Positions 12,615 to 25,800 of a stretch of DNA of 64,000 bases are shown piece by piece. The notes beneath the pieces were generated by a model that saw only the letters and a program-made list of their open reading frames with translations, did no database searches and had not been told where the DNA came from. The first letter of the stretch is position 1. Each line of letters opens with the position of its first letter. Origin of the DNA: Anoplopoma fimbria (Eukaryota; Chordata; Actinopteri; Perciformes; Anoplopomatidae); the NCBI RefSeq assembly GCF_027596085.1, contig NC_072472.1, positions 8,351,451 to 8,415,450 on the forward strand, in the 5' to 3' direction. Made by a program: the position numbers and the translations under genes.

Positions 12615-13518
12615 GTTTGTAAAACCCTTTTTGTCAAACAGACAATGACCATTATATTTAACTATGTTCTGCAGGGGTTGAAGGACTTCCACTTTGGTTG
12701 CCTCTGTTTTTGTGTCTAGTTCTAGGGACATCCAGGTGCATTTGATAAAATGACCCCAGTGCTCTTACTGGAGTATGAACGTGGTGCAAGACCATTTAAA
12801 ACTTTAAAAACAAGCAATAAAATCTACCTGAAACTGATAGGAAGCCAGTGGAAGGAAGTGAGTACGGGTGATATGTGATCCAATTTTCCTGTCCCAGGTA
12901 GATGACGAGCAGCTGCACTTTGTACGGACTGCAGACGACTGTTCCACGCCCACAAGCAGAGAATTACACTAGTCTAATCAAGAGGTAATAAACCCATAAA
13001 TAACTCTCTTGAGATCTTTGGGAGAGAGATAGGCCTTTACCTTGGCTAAAAGTCTTTACTTCAAAAGACTGAACTGATTTGTTTGTTAAATTTGAAGGAA
13101 CTTTCAAAATTCCCGCAAAGATTTTTAGTAAAAGTGAATGTGTGATGCACTGATGTGTAAACATCACTAATGTTACAGATGGTAAAGGTGGAGCTAATTT
13201 AAACTACTTTATATACTGCTGGGTGGCTTAATCTTAAATACATTATATCTATCAATTTATTATATTTGTTATAATATTCCTAATCTGCAAAGTATCTAGT
13301 AACCAAAGTTATCAAAAACTTCAGTGAAGTAAAAAGCACAATAATTTCCTCGAAAATGTAGTGGAGTAGAACTATAAAGTAACTTAAGTACACTGCTATT
13401 GTGCTATTTGTATATACTAAGTAGTACTAAATACTTAGCATATACAAATAGTATGAAATTTGACATAATAATAATTAAAGAATAAATACATGGTGGTTAC
13501 AGTTCATATAAAAAAACA
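12615..13518. other. gene-free stretch, possible dispersed repeat at 12740-13060
   Basis: Bases 12740-13060 contain phrases (CAATAAAATCTACCTGAAAC, GATAGGAAGCCAGTGGAAG, GAATTACACTAGTCTAATC) that resemble a repeat common in fish genomes, class uncertain. Bases 13310-13400 are a minus-strand fragment of the ACTTTTACT-rich repeat. No exon recognised. Confidence 0.4.
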
Positions 13519-13524
13519 TTTATT
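13519..13524 (-). other. candidate polyadenylation signal of mks1
   Basis: AATAAA on the minus strand about 500 bp past the mks1 stop codon. A second candidate lies near 13590. Either would give a 3' UTR of 430-500 nt. The choice cannot be made from sequence alone. Confidence 0.35.
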
Positions 13525-14019
13525 TCACTGCAAATAAAATTCTAATAAAATAAACAATGGAAATAAACAATCCAAATCTAAAACAGTATTTTATTTTCTG
13601 TACATTAGTTTTCACAAGCATCACTGCGCCTATGACACTGAAAAAGAGACTATTTACTCAAATCTTAGACAAACAGTGACTGTACAAACAATGAAATGCA
13701 TGTTGATAACAGACTTACTAGGCATATTGGCTTTGCTCCTTATTTATTACCAAATATATCCATATTTACCAAAGTTATTACCCTTACCCACATGTTAGCT
13801 TTCTTTACAAAGAATACATAGCAATAACAAACTGTTTTCTTCTCTCTGTCTCATTACAGTACATCGTAGTCTTATCAGCAAAACACATTTAATGTGCAAT
13901 ATTTTAAACAGCAACTTTTAATTGCTGGTAATGTGGCTACAATTCTACATAGTAGGTTTAAGCCACTTGGATGTTTATATGTATTTGATAGAACGACAGT
14001 CTCTTCACCGTTAGAACAT

Positions 14020-17000
14020 CTATGCAGAGGATTCGGCCTGAAGTTGAGAGGTGGTGTGTACGAGGTCTCTGGGAAGACTTTCTCTGGCCTCTTGCATCTT
14101 TTTCCTGGCCCTCTGGAAGGCCTCTGGCAGAGAAAAAAAGATAGGAATATTTGAAAACTACACTGTAAAACAAATGGTTAATAGATGAAAACAAACTATA
14201 TTTGCTTATTAATGTCCGTATTTTCCCTTTACACAGAGTAGGTCTAAAACAAAAGTGCTTCTGTTCATAATGTTGAATATTTTGGCTCCACTGGTCCTGA
14301 AAGGCTGATTTCTCGCACAACTTAGCTCTCGAACTAATCCTCCAGATCCTAAATAAGTCACTCTGAGTGAATGTATTTACCAAGGATGGTGCAAACAGCT
14401 CCTTGCTGACTAAATCCTCCCAGCTGGTCAAAAACTTTCTGTCTCCTCTTCTTCAACATGGTGGCATCAACAAATGCCCTGGAACATAAACAACATGGAT
14501 ACACAAAATTTAAACATGAAATAGTATGATAAATTAAATATTTCAAAGACAGTCTGTACACACACAAATACCGAGGTTTAGAATAATCTCGACACCCATA
14601 CTGGCATATTCAAGGTGTACTTACCTGGCTTGCTGGATGCAGTGCAGATTAAAGGTGACACTTCCTGTGGTTTCAGTGCAAAAGCCAAAGCGACTCAGCC
14701 TCTCTCCCTACAGTCACATATGGAAGTATGAAAAAAAATTGATTTACTTACTTTCAATTTTTTTAATTTTTGTTCATTAAAAAATAAAAAAAATTATATT
14801 GACACTATGAAAATACAGTTTGAAGCACAAATATTCTGTATAACAGTGTAACTAGTTGCAGTATATTAAACAACGGTACAATATGCAGCTTGTATTGACT
14901 TTTCTACTTTTTCCTTATCATTTGCTATTAGTAGAAGCGTATTTTGAAGAGACCTCACCCTCAGATGACCCTATTTACTCACACTGTGCTGACAGCTGCA
15001 CAAAAACAGCGCAAATATTCAATGTATGTAAACATAAAATCCAAATGAGACTGTGCAGGTTTGAGAGACAAGCGACAAAAGAAGAAAATAAAATGATGTC
15101 CTTAACCTGTCCATTTTAACTCCTCATCAGTTAAGAGCTTCCACAGAGGTTTGAGCCTACCTTGAAGGTCCCTGGTATTCTGACATAGCTGTGGTCCTCA
15201 AGCTCCGGAGAACCTCCAATGAAGAAGCGCCTCAGTGCAGAGACTGTCCCGGTCTGAAGGGGTCTCCACGTGTGGCATGTTATTGTATGTTTTCCTGGCA
15301 CACACAAAACATGAAATGAGGGGAAATAAGACCAATGAAATGTAGTGTTCTGTATATTTACAAAACATATAAATGCTTTTTTTGTTGGAGAATTAGTGGT
15401 TAGGGCAGCATTTACATTTCTAACCCCAACAGATATCTTTACACTTTCCATCAAACTTTAAAGTGTCCTTTCTAATAAGAGCTAAAACAACATACCAGGC
15501 ATGGCAGGAAAAAGCAGATAGCCATAGCCTTCAGTTCGAAATCGCTGCCAGGAGTCCAGAGAAAGAACCTTGAAGTAGATCACTGGCCACTGGGGCATTG
15601 ACTCTAAAATTAGGAGAAAACTCATATATCAGTCTAATCTCTTAAAATAAGTACTGTATCATCGACATAAACAAAATCAATCACACTTAACTAATGCATG
15701 AGCCAAAATCTTTAAAAACAATAATCCATGGCTGGTACTAACCCTCGCTCTCCTTTTCACTCATGTAGAAAGCCTCAAAACTAAAGGGGTAACTGAAGAA
15801 AGCTACGTTTTCCTGTTGGCAGAAAGAATATTGAGGCATTTATCAAATATCAGCTGCCAGGCTCTGAAGCTGTTCACCAGTCAGTTGTAAAGTATACACA
15901 CCTTCCCTAATGTTTTGGCCCGGCACGTCTGCGTTACCCCTGAGAGAGACTGAAATGGCAAGCTGGACCAATCTTAAACAAACAAGATATACAATTAAAT
16001 TTAGTTTAAATGATTTAAAAAAGGTTTCAACTTACCGAAATATCAAGATGGAAATAATGTCATAAACCATATGTGACTTACTGTTCGGCAGTTCCATGAA
16101 GAAGTGGATGTATAAGTTATCATATTCAAAGCCTTTGGCTGAGACTGGGTAAAAGAGAAGAAGAAGATATAGAAGGAGAAGAGAAATTATATTTTAATGC
16201 CAAAGACAGGCATTTTAGAAATATACACAGTAAACGTATACAGTAGTGATGGCAGCTTTTCTTTCTCACCTATCTCTCCATTCATCAGGTAACGCAGAAT
16301 GCCTAAAGGAGGCTAAGAGAGAAACATATAGTCAGTGAAAAGCCTTTGACAAACAGACCAGCATGAACAGTATTGATTAGCTTGTTTAACATTTTGTTTT
16401 ATGTCTGACATTATTATGTGATCCATCATTTTAGTCATTTCTGAGCAAAGATGTCAAACATATAGGTTCAAATTAGATTTTTCAAAAGAATCACGGTTAC
16501 CAAAAAAAGTTTTTGAGCATGCAGTGATAATTAGAACAAATAATATTGGGCTGAAGGGTCCAGTAGTATGCGAGATCAGCTGTGGACAGACAGACAGACA
16601 GACACACGACAGAACGCATGATCTCCCCACAGGATAATTCAATTTGTTAAATGACTCACCATTTCAAAGTCTTGTCCAACAAGGCTATTGAGGTACTCCT
16701 TGTGCCGTACGTACAGCTAGAGTCAGAGAAAAGTGGATGTGTCCATATCATGAAACATGTTGTTTGACTCCATAATCAGTAATATGAACATGAACATTAA
16801 AAGCTAAACTCTTCAATTCTGCTGTTGTCCTAAAAGAAACATGATGGAGATGAACTCACGTCTTTGTACATGTTCTGCTCCCTCTCCTTTTCCTCTGGTT
16901 GCATGGTGGTGCATACATTCTCAATAGTGAGGCGCCAAACTTCTCTCTTCTCCCCCGTTGTTACAATCCTGCACAACAACACACACACAACAGACAGGTT

Positions 17001-20000
17001 TCTTTAAAAAAAAACAAAAAAAAAACATGCATCCTTTTATCCTTATTACAAACATAGATTTGTTTTCTTTACGTCATCAGAATCCTTCCAATATTTGCTG
17101 AGATATTTCGGTCTGGACCAAAGTGGTGGACCTTGAGTCACGAGTGTGGCTAAAAATCCCAGTGCAACTTTAACTTGAGGGTCACAAAGTTATTTTAAAA
17201 CATGTTGATATGATATCTATCATTACTGGAGCCACAAACAGTCTCCTGTCATGTTGTGAACTTGCCTGTAAGGCTCTTTGCCTTTGTTGAAGTCAGGTTT
17301 TACAATGACTGTTCCACTGCCGTCTGTTTTTATGGTTACCAGCAAGTATTCATTCTCTTTTAGGCCCAGCCTGAGAAAGCAAATACACAGAGAAGAAATC
17401 ACAACTGAACCACACAACATTCACAGGTAGAGTTTATGTTATGCTGTCACTGAAACCTGAAAATAGCAAACGTTTCCTTTTTCTCTATTTCAGAGCTTCA
17501 AGACTTTCGTCCTAAGGGGCAAAATAACTTTATCCAGAACTGAATGGGAAGGAGGTCTTACCTTCCAGGGGGAGCCAGGTCTCCCATGATATGCATGGTC
17601 TGCATGGCATTATTCACCACATGACTGCTCTTCACAAACTCCGCTGTGGGCTCCCAGTTGACGATCTTTGTCTTAGGGACACTACAATCCCTGCAAAATA
17701 CACCAGACCAGCCTATCACATGACTGTAACAAACATTGAACATTACAAGTAGTGTCTTTGAGGATGAATAAGCATAATTTGGATGAAGGCTTCTTAATGA
17801 AATCTTATCCTACATGCTATGTATTTACACAATTTAATGTGAATAGTGTACATTGCACAGACAGAAAGACAGTTAGAAGAGGAGACTCTAGTTACGTGCA
17901 TTTTGTGAATAGGCAAACAGAATTTCCCCAAGGGAATAAATCTGTTTAAATAATTGAGCTGGTGCTTCACTTACATGGTGCGTCTGTCCTGCCGTCTGTG
18001 TCTCACGCTGGCCATCCTTTCAGCCAGGAACGTGGGGCTGGATTTGGTTGTGGTCAATAAGTCAGCTGAGTGCTGCTACAGGATCAAAAAACAACAAGCG
18101 ACTTACAATCCCATTTAAAGACAATAATTATAGACTCTTCCTGGACTGACATCACTCACTTGTTTTTGTGTAACTCAAAAGTGTCAAACAAGTTAATCTT
18201 ACTATAAACAATGTCACAGTTATCACAAATATAAGGATCCTCACTAAAATGAAAAACACACAACAGAATAAAATCATTGTCTTTTCTATATGATCAGAGG
18301 AACCAAGGGCTTTGGGCAAAACGAGACCACACAGACATATAAAATATCTGATAATTGTTTGTAAAAGTTGTGAAACAAAATCAGTGAAAATATCCAAAAA
18401 TTCTATGAAAAATATCCAAATGGTATTAGTAATATGTGAAAAAAAATAGTGGAAAATTTCGAAGAAATATGTTAAAAATGTCTTTAAATATAACGCTGTA
18501 GCGTGAATTATTGGATGATTGCGTTGAAATACAGTTAAACCTACCAGTTGGTCAAATGGAAGACAGCTGGTGTAGCGGTCATGATCAGTATATGTAAAAA
18601 TCCTGTGATTACGTCGGCCCTTGGCCTTGTTCAGGGCCTTGACTTCTGTGTGGTACTGACGGTCCAGAGGGGTCTGACATGCTGCCTCGTTCTGGAACAG
18701 CTCCATCTCATACTGGGACCACAGACAGAGAAGCATAAAAGTGAGGAGGTCGGGACATTTAACTTGTTTTCCATCATCATAATATGTTGATGATACTTAA
18801 CACTCAAAAGTGTTACCTGACTGAAGAGTTTCTCCTGCCAGCCCACCACCAACTCCTCCTCATTATCACCTGGTGACAGAGTAACAGAAATGTCAAGTTA
18901 TTAAAATATGCTGGGGAGGAAATATCTACCGTAAAACAAGTATGCATAGTTTAATACAAGTTCTACAGTATATCGCCTACACCCTCTTGAGTAAGAGGCA
19001 CATTTCATCCTAAAAGGAAAAACAATCCCTGTCAGTTCCAAGCAATAGGTCAGATTACTATTAAACCAACAAGTCCTGAGGAGCTTAAAAGTCAAGCAGG
19101 GTAGTAGAGAGAATGTTTACTAAAGATCAAGCAAGGGAGGCGAGACAAAAGAGTGTGTTAATGTGGACAAGTGAAAAGACTGACCATTAATGTCCCCATC
19201 AGTCCTTCTCCCAGAATAAAAAACATTTGTACCTGTCTGGCCTTGTGAGGTGAGGGTTTCCAGTTCAATGGCTCCTCTGTCCTGCTGGGATCGAACTTGC
19301 TGCTGCAGGTGCTTAGAGAGGGCTGCTGTGGAGGTCACCTTCTCTAGACGCACTCTAAAGCAGGGGGAACAAATAGATAGTGTTGAAATAGTAGGCTGTG
19401 GAAAACTCACCACCATTACACATGATGTTTTTGGAATACTATTACTGATGCATTAATGTGGATGTTGCATTTTACTGCTGCAGATGTTGAAGGTTGGGAT
19501 ACATTTGAACTCCTTTAGATATTTGGTTAGGTAGTTTAATCTACAGCAATGCATCATATTTTATAAACTCATAATTTATGTACCACGTGTCTCTAAAATG
19601 TCAGAAAAAACCCATAAATAGTATATTTAATTGGAGAAGTATGAACATTTTCTCAACCCATAAACAAACATCTCATCCATCACTTTATCACAGACATTCA
19701 ACATCAAAACCAAACAAAGATGTGAGAAGATTTTGACTCTGTAATGAAAAACTAAACAACGTTTTAGGAAACGTTTTCTTCTGTCTTTATTTTGTTGTAT
19801 AGTATGTGTATTTATTGTCTGTGTCTGTGTAGTTGTATAGTATGTGTATTTATTGTCTGTGTAGTTGTATAGTATGTGTATTTATTGTCTGTGTAGTTGT
19901 ATAGTATGTGTATTTATTGTCTGTGTAGTTGTATAGTATGTGTATTTATTGTCTGTGTTGTATAGTATGTGTATTTATTGTCTGTGTAGTTGTATAGTAT

Positions 20001-20610
20001 GTGTATTTATTGTCTGTGTAGTTGTATAGTATGTGTATTTATTGTCTGTGTAGTTGTATAGTATGTGTATTTATTGTCTGTGTAGTTGTATAGTATGTGT
20101 ATTTATTGTCTGTGTAGTTGTATAGTATGTGTATTTATTGTCTGTGTATAGTATGTGTCTGTGTAGTTGTATAGTATGTGTATTTATTGTCTGTGTAGTT
20201 GTATAGTATGTGTATTTATTGTCTGTGTAGTTGTATAGTATGTGTATTTAGTGTCTGTGTAGTTGTATAGTATGTGTATTTATTGTCTGTGTAGTTGTAT
20301 AGTATGTGTATTTATTGTCTGTGTCTGTGTAGTTGAGCTGCTGCAACACTTGAATTTCCCCCATGGGGATCAATAAAGGAATATAATAATAATGCGGCAA
20401 TCACGTGGTCGTCTCAGTGTTCTCTTCCTGGTTCCAACGGCTGTCGTAACTACGGCAACCACAGACGCGTTCGGCTGTTAACGGGGTCGCTTGTTAAAAC
20501 CCGAGTTTCTGCAGATTAGCTGACGTTACTCACCGTATTCTCAAGTTCTTGACAGCATCCCGGGACCGATACACAGCTTCGCCGGTATCTGTGTTCCAAC
20601 TGTCTGCCAT
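14020..20610 (-). CDS. mks1: Meckel syndrome type 1 protein homolog (B9 domain)
   Basis: Component of the tectonic/B9 (MKS) module at the ciliary transition zone, needed for ciliogenesis and ciliary membrane gating. Eighteen coding exons, read downward: 20610-20534, 19354-19233, 18869-18817, 18712-18545, 18075-17975, 17690-17562, 17370-17266, 16968-16860, 16716-16660, 16312-16270, 16144-16082, 15972-15902, 15812-15743, 15603-15496, 15294-15161, 14707-14625, 14478-14381, 14123-14020. They sum to 1695 nt, 564 residues; human MKS1 is about 559. The protein starts [18 protein letters not shown]. It contains [19 protein letters not shown]-like [13 protein letters not shown], and the B9 domain over roughly residues 305-480 with [20 protein letters not shown]. 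It ends after [17 protein letters not shown], as in human MKS1. The intron after exon 7 has a GC donor. Family identity is certain; individual splice sites are by eye. Confidence 0.96.
19794..20335. repeat. 32-bp minisatellite in mks1 intron 1
   Basis: About 16 tandem units of the type TATAGTATGTGTATTTATTG followed by TCTGTGTAGTTG, with a few shortened units near 19950 and 20140. It abuts a sequence like a LINE 3' end at 20336 and may have grown from that element's own 3' end. Confidence 0.95.
20336..20393 (+). repeat. LINE-like 3' end
   Basis: Contains GAATTTCCCCCATGGGGATC then AATAAAGG and an AATAAT tail. This resembles the ends of fish non-LTR elements, where a short hairpin precedes a simple-repeat tail. 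No ORF remains. Classification is by resemblance. Confidence 0.45.
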
Positions 20611-20682
20611 TAAGCCAATATTTAGCAAAAAAACACGCAGATTTTGCAAATGTAAACTACAAAAGCAACGTTTTAGGAACCG

Positions 20683-20749
20683 TTTTCTTCTTCTTCTTCT
20701 TCTACGCCTTCTTGTGCTGCTGCTTCTTCTTCTTCTTCTTCTTCTTTTA
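20683..20749. repeat. TTC/GAA tract just upstream of the mks1 start
   Basis: Interrupted TTC units on the plus strand, reading as GAA/AAG units in the mks1 sense, 75-140 bp upstream of the mks1 ATG. Probably in the mks1 5' UTR or core promoter. Confidence 0.8.
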
Positions 20750-22648
20750 CTTAATGGCGGACTAGAAACAAACGTTTAAGGTGCATGCCGCCCCCTAGTG
20801 TATGCCGCCACCTACTGCACCTGTAACATTATGGCTTGATGACAGTTTTATCATTTAAAGACAATATTATTATTGTAGGAGATATTTATAGGATATTAGT
20901 ATTTAGTTATTTTATGCATAAGCAATATTGTTTAATTATTCTAGATGTTTGCTTATTTAGGTTAGATTGCTTGATTTATTAAGATAATATTAAGATATAT
21001 TTCTATTGATGGTCATTCGTTTAGTTTAATAATATTTTTGTTGTTGTTTAGTTTTGGGTTTGGTAATTTATTTTGAATTGGGTACACCGTGGGCACCTGT
21101 GGTTACATATAGGAGTAGGCAGGTATAGGACCAGCATGCACTGGGGTGGGCCTATAGTTTTTTACCAGTGCATGAGAGTCAGCGACAGGATTACCTTTGT
21201 TCTTTTGTTTGTTTGCTTGTTTTGTTGGACCAAATAAATCATCAGCAACACGGAATTCTGTTTGGACAATAACTTATTTTGCCTGCGTAAACCACAAACT
21301 CACGGTGCGTCAGTGGCCCTTTGATTTAAGTTTGTTTTGGGATTTTTCGGACAATTGGCCACTACAATTATTATGATTAGTATGATTAATATTATTTATG
21401 ATAATAATAATAAGTGATGCTCCTTTCCCTTCCCATATCTACCATATCTACCACCCTGCTCCTAAGTCTTTATTTGTCCACACTGAACTTCCTACACCCT
21501 ATCAGCACATTTATCGCCCACTGTCTTTTTCATAGTGTACAAATTGGCATTGAGTCCTGTATGTCCTAACCTTTATCTACAAAAAGTAACATATTCTTTT
21601 CTACATTTACCTCTACCACTTCTCACTCTGACTGTGTATGAACTTTGTTTTAATTTCTATCCTTTGTGTCATTATTCCAAACTTCCTTGTTATTATTCAA
21701 TGCTGTATTACTGATTTTGCTTCTGGCACAAATTTCAATAATATCATTATAATGTTTGTTTAATGTACTTTTGGCAAGTTTATCTGTAACCTAATTTCCC
21801 TCTATTCCAACATGAACCAGTATGCAACATACATGTTCATCTATTCCATAACTATTGTAAATTCAATAATGACATATAAACTCCAGTCAAATCTGGGTCA
21901 CATCATCATTATGTAACAATGAAAGATAAGATAAGATAAGATAATCCTTTATTAGTCCCGCAGCGGGGAAATTTACAGCAGCATAGGGTATAGTGCAAAC
22001 AAGAGACATAGTAAAAAAAACAAGTATTATAAATAAGCAATAAAAACAGTAAAGAATCCACAATAACTGAAATATTATATATACAGACAGAATAACTATT
22101 ATAACTATTATTGCACAGTGTATTTGTATTGCACAGGTTTGCACTGAGGTTGTCTTTTCCTTAAGCCTTATACATTCTCCCTCTCATCTTTCCTTGACCT
22201 CATGATGTTTTCCATCAAGGGCAAGGAAAGGTGGTAGAGAAAAGACATTAGGAGGTCATTGACCTTTTGACTGTAGTCTAGCTGTTACACTTTATTATTC
22301 TCTGCCTTCCCCTAAGGTCTTGGCTTTGTGTAGTTTAGATTGCGTTTCTTGGGTAGTTGTTCAGTTTTAATATATATTCTTAGATTTTATTATGATTATA
22401 TGAATTAATTTATTTATTTATTTGTTTTTAGAGTTTTAATATTATATTTGATATTTGATTGTTTTACCCTTACAGCACCTTGATTTCATTGTATTTTAAA
22501 GTGTGCTATATAAATAAAATCCATTATTAATATTATTATTATTATCCTAAATATAAGCATTTTTTTTTTTTTAGCAAAACAGAAAAATATTGTAACTAAA
22601 TACATATTACGTTGCTCTATAATAATATTAGTAAAGAATCACAGCTCT
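20750..22648. other. mks1-zw10 intergenic region
   Basis: AT-rich DNA between two divergent genes. Apart from the LINE 3' end at 21918-22140, I see no exon or RNA gene. Open frames here are short and unlike known proteins. Confidence 0.5.
21918..22140 (-). mobile_element. 3' end of a non-LTR retrotransposon
   Basis: Plus strand starts with GATAAGATAAGATAAGATAA, then TCCTTTATTAGTCCCGCAGC and GGGGAAATTTACAGCAGC. Read on the minus strand this is a 3' UTR ending in a TTATC-type tail. It is homologous to the copies at 37076-37215, 37671-37968 and 37975-38268. Confidence 0.65.
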
Positions 22649-22898
22649 GTGTCTCTGTTTGCACCAGTATCTACGCATTCAAAATTGCCCGCCAAGTACT
22701 TCCGGGAACTATCGGAAGTCTACCTGAATCACGTGACAATCGAACGTTTCCGAACTTCCGGTGACGCGCACTCTGGGCGGAGCATAAAGTCGACGTCATC
22801 GTGGAGCCAATCAGGCCACCTGGCGGGTTCCGTGTTGTTGTTGTGCTGCTTCTGTCACACTTTTGTACACATTTATAACGTTACTGCGTTGGTTCAGC
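22649..22898 (+). promoter_or_regulatory. zw10 promoter region
   Basis: GC- and CpG-rich stretch just upstream of the zw10 ATG with a CCAAT box at 22807-22811 (GAGCCAATCAGG). No TATA box is evident. A short open frame at 22649-22966 overlaps the zw10 start in another frame and is judged noncoding. Assignment is from position and composition. Confidence 0.5.
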
Positions 22899-25800
22899 AT
22901 GGCGTCCTTTGTGACCGAGGTGCTCGCCAGCTCTGGCAAACTGGAGAAAGAGGACCTGTCCAGTAAAATTAGCAAAATGTCGCGCAAGGTGGAAGATACG
23001 AAGGTAATCTACCAGCTAGCTTAGCATTAGCTGCGTCAAAGCTAACGTGAAGTTTGAACCGTGGCTAGCAGCTAGCTAGCGCTGACACATGGAGGGCATG
23101 AAACTTCCCTGAGCTTTTGATCCACGCTTGCTAAATGTTCACGGTGCTTTATGACATAACACAGCTGTAGAAATAGACACTAACACTGGCCTTCACATTA
23201 GCTGCTACTATCCAGCTGGTTTAATTTACTGCATTGTTATTAACAAGTGTGTTAGCATAGGTGGTGGAGACGTGTGACTACGTGGCTCTATTGTATTCAG
23301 TATCCTTTAGCGTTACTGTAATAAAACACACATTTTAGGTTTGTTACTTTGCTTGAGTCCTCTCTTTTCAGGCTACTTCAACTTCTGACTTACTCCACTA
23401 AATCTCAGAAAGAAGTATTGTTTGGACACACCTTCTCATTCAATGGTTTTTCTTTCATTTTTCTACATTGTAGATTAATATTGAAGACATCCAAACTATG
23501 AAGGAACACATATGGAATTATGTGGTAAACAAACAAATGCTCAACAAACCAGAATATGTTTTATATTTTAGATTCTTCAAAGTAGTTGAATGAGGAGGTG
23601 TGTCCAAACTTTTGACTGGTACTGTAAAAAAAAAAAAATCCTCACTACATTTATCTTCCAGCTTTAGTTACATTATTAATTAAACATTTTCCCCACTAAA
23701 CCGCTGAAGAAAGAAGATCTGAAGTATCAAAACAGTTCCCACAAAACTGTTTTGATAGTTTAGGTTTTGATAGATGAAAAATGTCATGGTACCAGCTTCA
23801 CAAATGTAAATAATTGCTGTTTTTCCTTAATAATGTTAGTAATTGTAATTTATTAGTAATAATATTGTTGACTGTTGGTTGGAAAAAACAAACATTGTGA
23901 AGGTGTAATAATATTAAAATGCTGTAATATACAGTACCAGTCACAAGTTTGGACACACCTTCTCATTCAACTACTTTGAAGAATCTAAAATATAAAACAT
24001 ATTCTGGTTTGTTGAGCATTTGTTTGTTTACCACATAATTCCATATGTGTTCCTTCATAGTTTGGATGTCTTCAATATTAATCTACAATGTAGAAAAAAT
24101 AAAAAGAAAGAGAAAGAAAAACCATTGAATGAGAAGGTGTGTCCAAACTTTTGACTGGTACTGTATATAACCTAATAGTTTAACAGTCACAGGGGACATT
24201 TCAGCTTTAAATACTTTAAGTACATGTTCCTGATTAAAGTGAATTACTTTTACTGAAGTAGCATTTTCAATTCAGGGATTTCTCTTATAACATTGTATTT
24301 TATTAGTACTTTTGCTTAAATAACTGATATGAGTACTCCCTCCACCGCTTTCTGCATGAACGTTGTCAAAGTGACCGTGAGAAACTGTAACATACCCTTT
24401 TTGAGGGTCTATATTAATTTTATAATAGTTATGTAAGTTTTGGACATGCGTTGTAGTGCTCTAACCCTGTTTACTTCATGTTTTTTTTTTTTTTTTTTAA
24501 TAGGAAGAAGTATGTGACATGATGAACAAGCGGTATAGTGACTTCCTCCCTAGTCTTCAAGGATCTGAGGAGCTAATGGTACAGGTTGATAAGGTCTCCA
24601 AAGAAATGGATGTCCTTAAGAACTGCATTGAGACTGAGGTTTGTCTGAAACTATAAATTACAGCCAGATTGCCCGAAGAGCAGAACAAGCCTAGTTCTAC
24701 TGGAGGTGGATTTACAGCAGCCATTAACCGGTGTTTGTGTGTGTGTGGAACCAGGTGCAGCAGAACATCCACGTGGCTGTGGCTGAGTATGCAAAGCTGA
24801 AGCAGCAGCTGGAGAAAAACACTATCGTCATAACAATGCTTGGATATCTAAAAGAGGTACAACGCACACGGCAATTTGTTAAGTAAAATATAGGTTAATA
24901 CATAGTCAATTTAATGTAATCAAATGAGCAGTGTCAGGGAGTTTCCATATGATTGTGACTTATTTTTATATTTAAATGTATTAATAGGCTCATAATAATA
25001 GTTATTAAAGGTGTGGTCCCTGTAGGACTTTGTGTTACTTGTACATTATAAGTCTAGGCCTCAGAATAACATTTGCAGTGATATAGTGGTGCTTTGTGCA
25101 TCCATAATTTACCTGTTTGAATTTTTCTGTGGCTGTAATATCTTCTGTGTGATTCAGTTTCACAGTGCGATGGAGGAATTCAACAGAGCTCTGCTGGGAA
25201 AGAAGTATGTTGATGCAGCCAACCAGTTGGAAAGAGTAAGAGCTGATTGCATCATGTCTACACCAGCATACCTCCAGTCTGTACTAGGGCTGATTTAGAT
25301 CCTTCTGTTTGTATGGTGCATTTCCTCTAACACAGTCAGTTTTAGTGCCTAGTTCACCATATACTACTTAACCCTGATTTTCCATATGACGGCAGTTTTT
25401 GGAGCTCCTCGACAGATGAATTCCAGATATCTTGCATGCTAAACATCTATTTTTTTGTTATATTGGGCTATATAAATATAATTAACTTGACAATATCCCG
25501 ATTTATACTGATTTGATGTGATTTCTAGGCAAGGGCCAGTGTGGATTCCCTTAAGGGCTGGAAGAATTCCCAGCTGCCGCTGCTCAGTGCCCTCAGCTCT
25601 GAGTTGACGGTGCAGAGAGAAAACTTAATTTACCACCTGGGAGATGAATGGAAGCGCCTCGTCATCTGGAGATTACCGTCCTCAAAGGGTAAGACTTTTT
25701 ATCACAAAGCTTCTTCGATATGTGTGTCAGATATGGGACTAATGCAACTATATTACGTATACTCTGTTCCATACTTTGTTCCTACAAAAGGTAGTTTCAT

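Larger units (their letters stand above)
23371..24350 (+). repeat. ACTTTTACT-rich dispersed repeat, copy B, holding two MITEs
   Basis: In zw10 intron 1. CTTACTCCACTAAATCTCAG ends at a MITE at 23421. The repeat resumes after 23626 with CACTACATTTATCTTCCAGC, is cut again at 23930-24165, and ends GAGTACTCCCTCCACCGCTT. Compared with copy A, the two MITEs entered one older element. Limits are approximate. Confidence 0.55.

Noticed and set aside
13958..14431. 157-codon minus-strand frame starting MTSWEDLV
   Set aside because: Mostly intron between mks1 exons 17 and 18; the real exons inside it are in the mks1 entry.
18152..18736. 194-codon minus-strand frame
   Set aside because: Only its first part is mks1 exon 4; the rest is hydrophobic AT-rich intron translation.
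22649..22966. 105-codon frame over the zw10 promoter
   Set aside because: Overlaps the zw10 start in another frame and has no family features; GC-rich promoter DNA often stays open.
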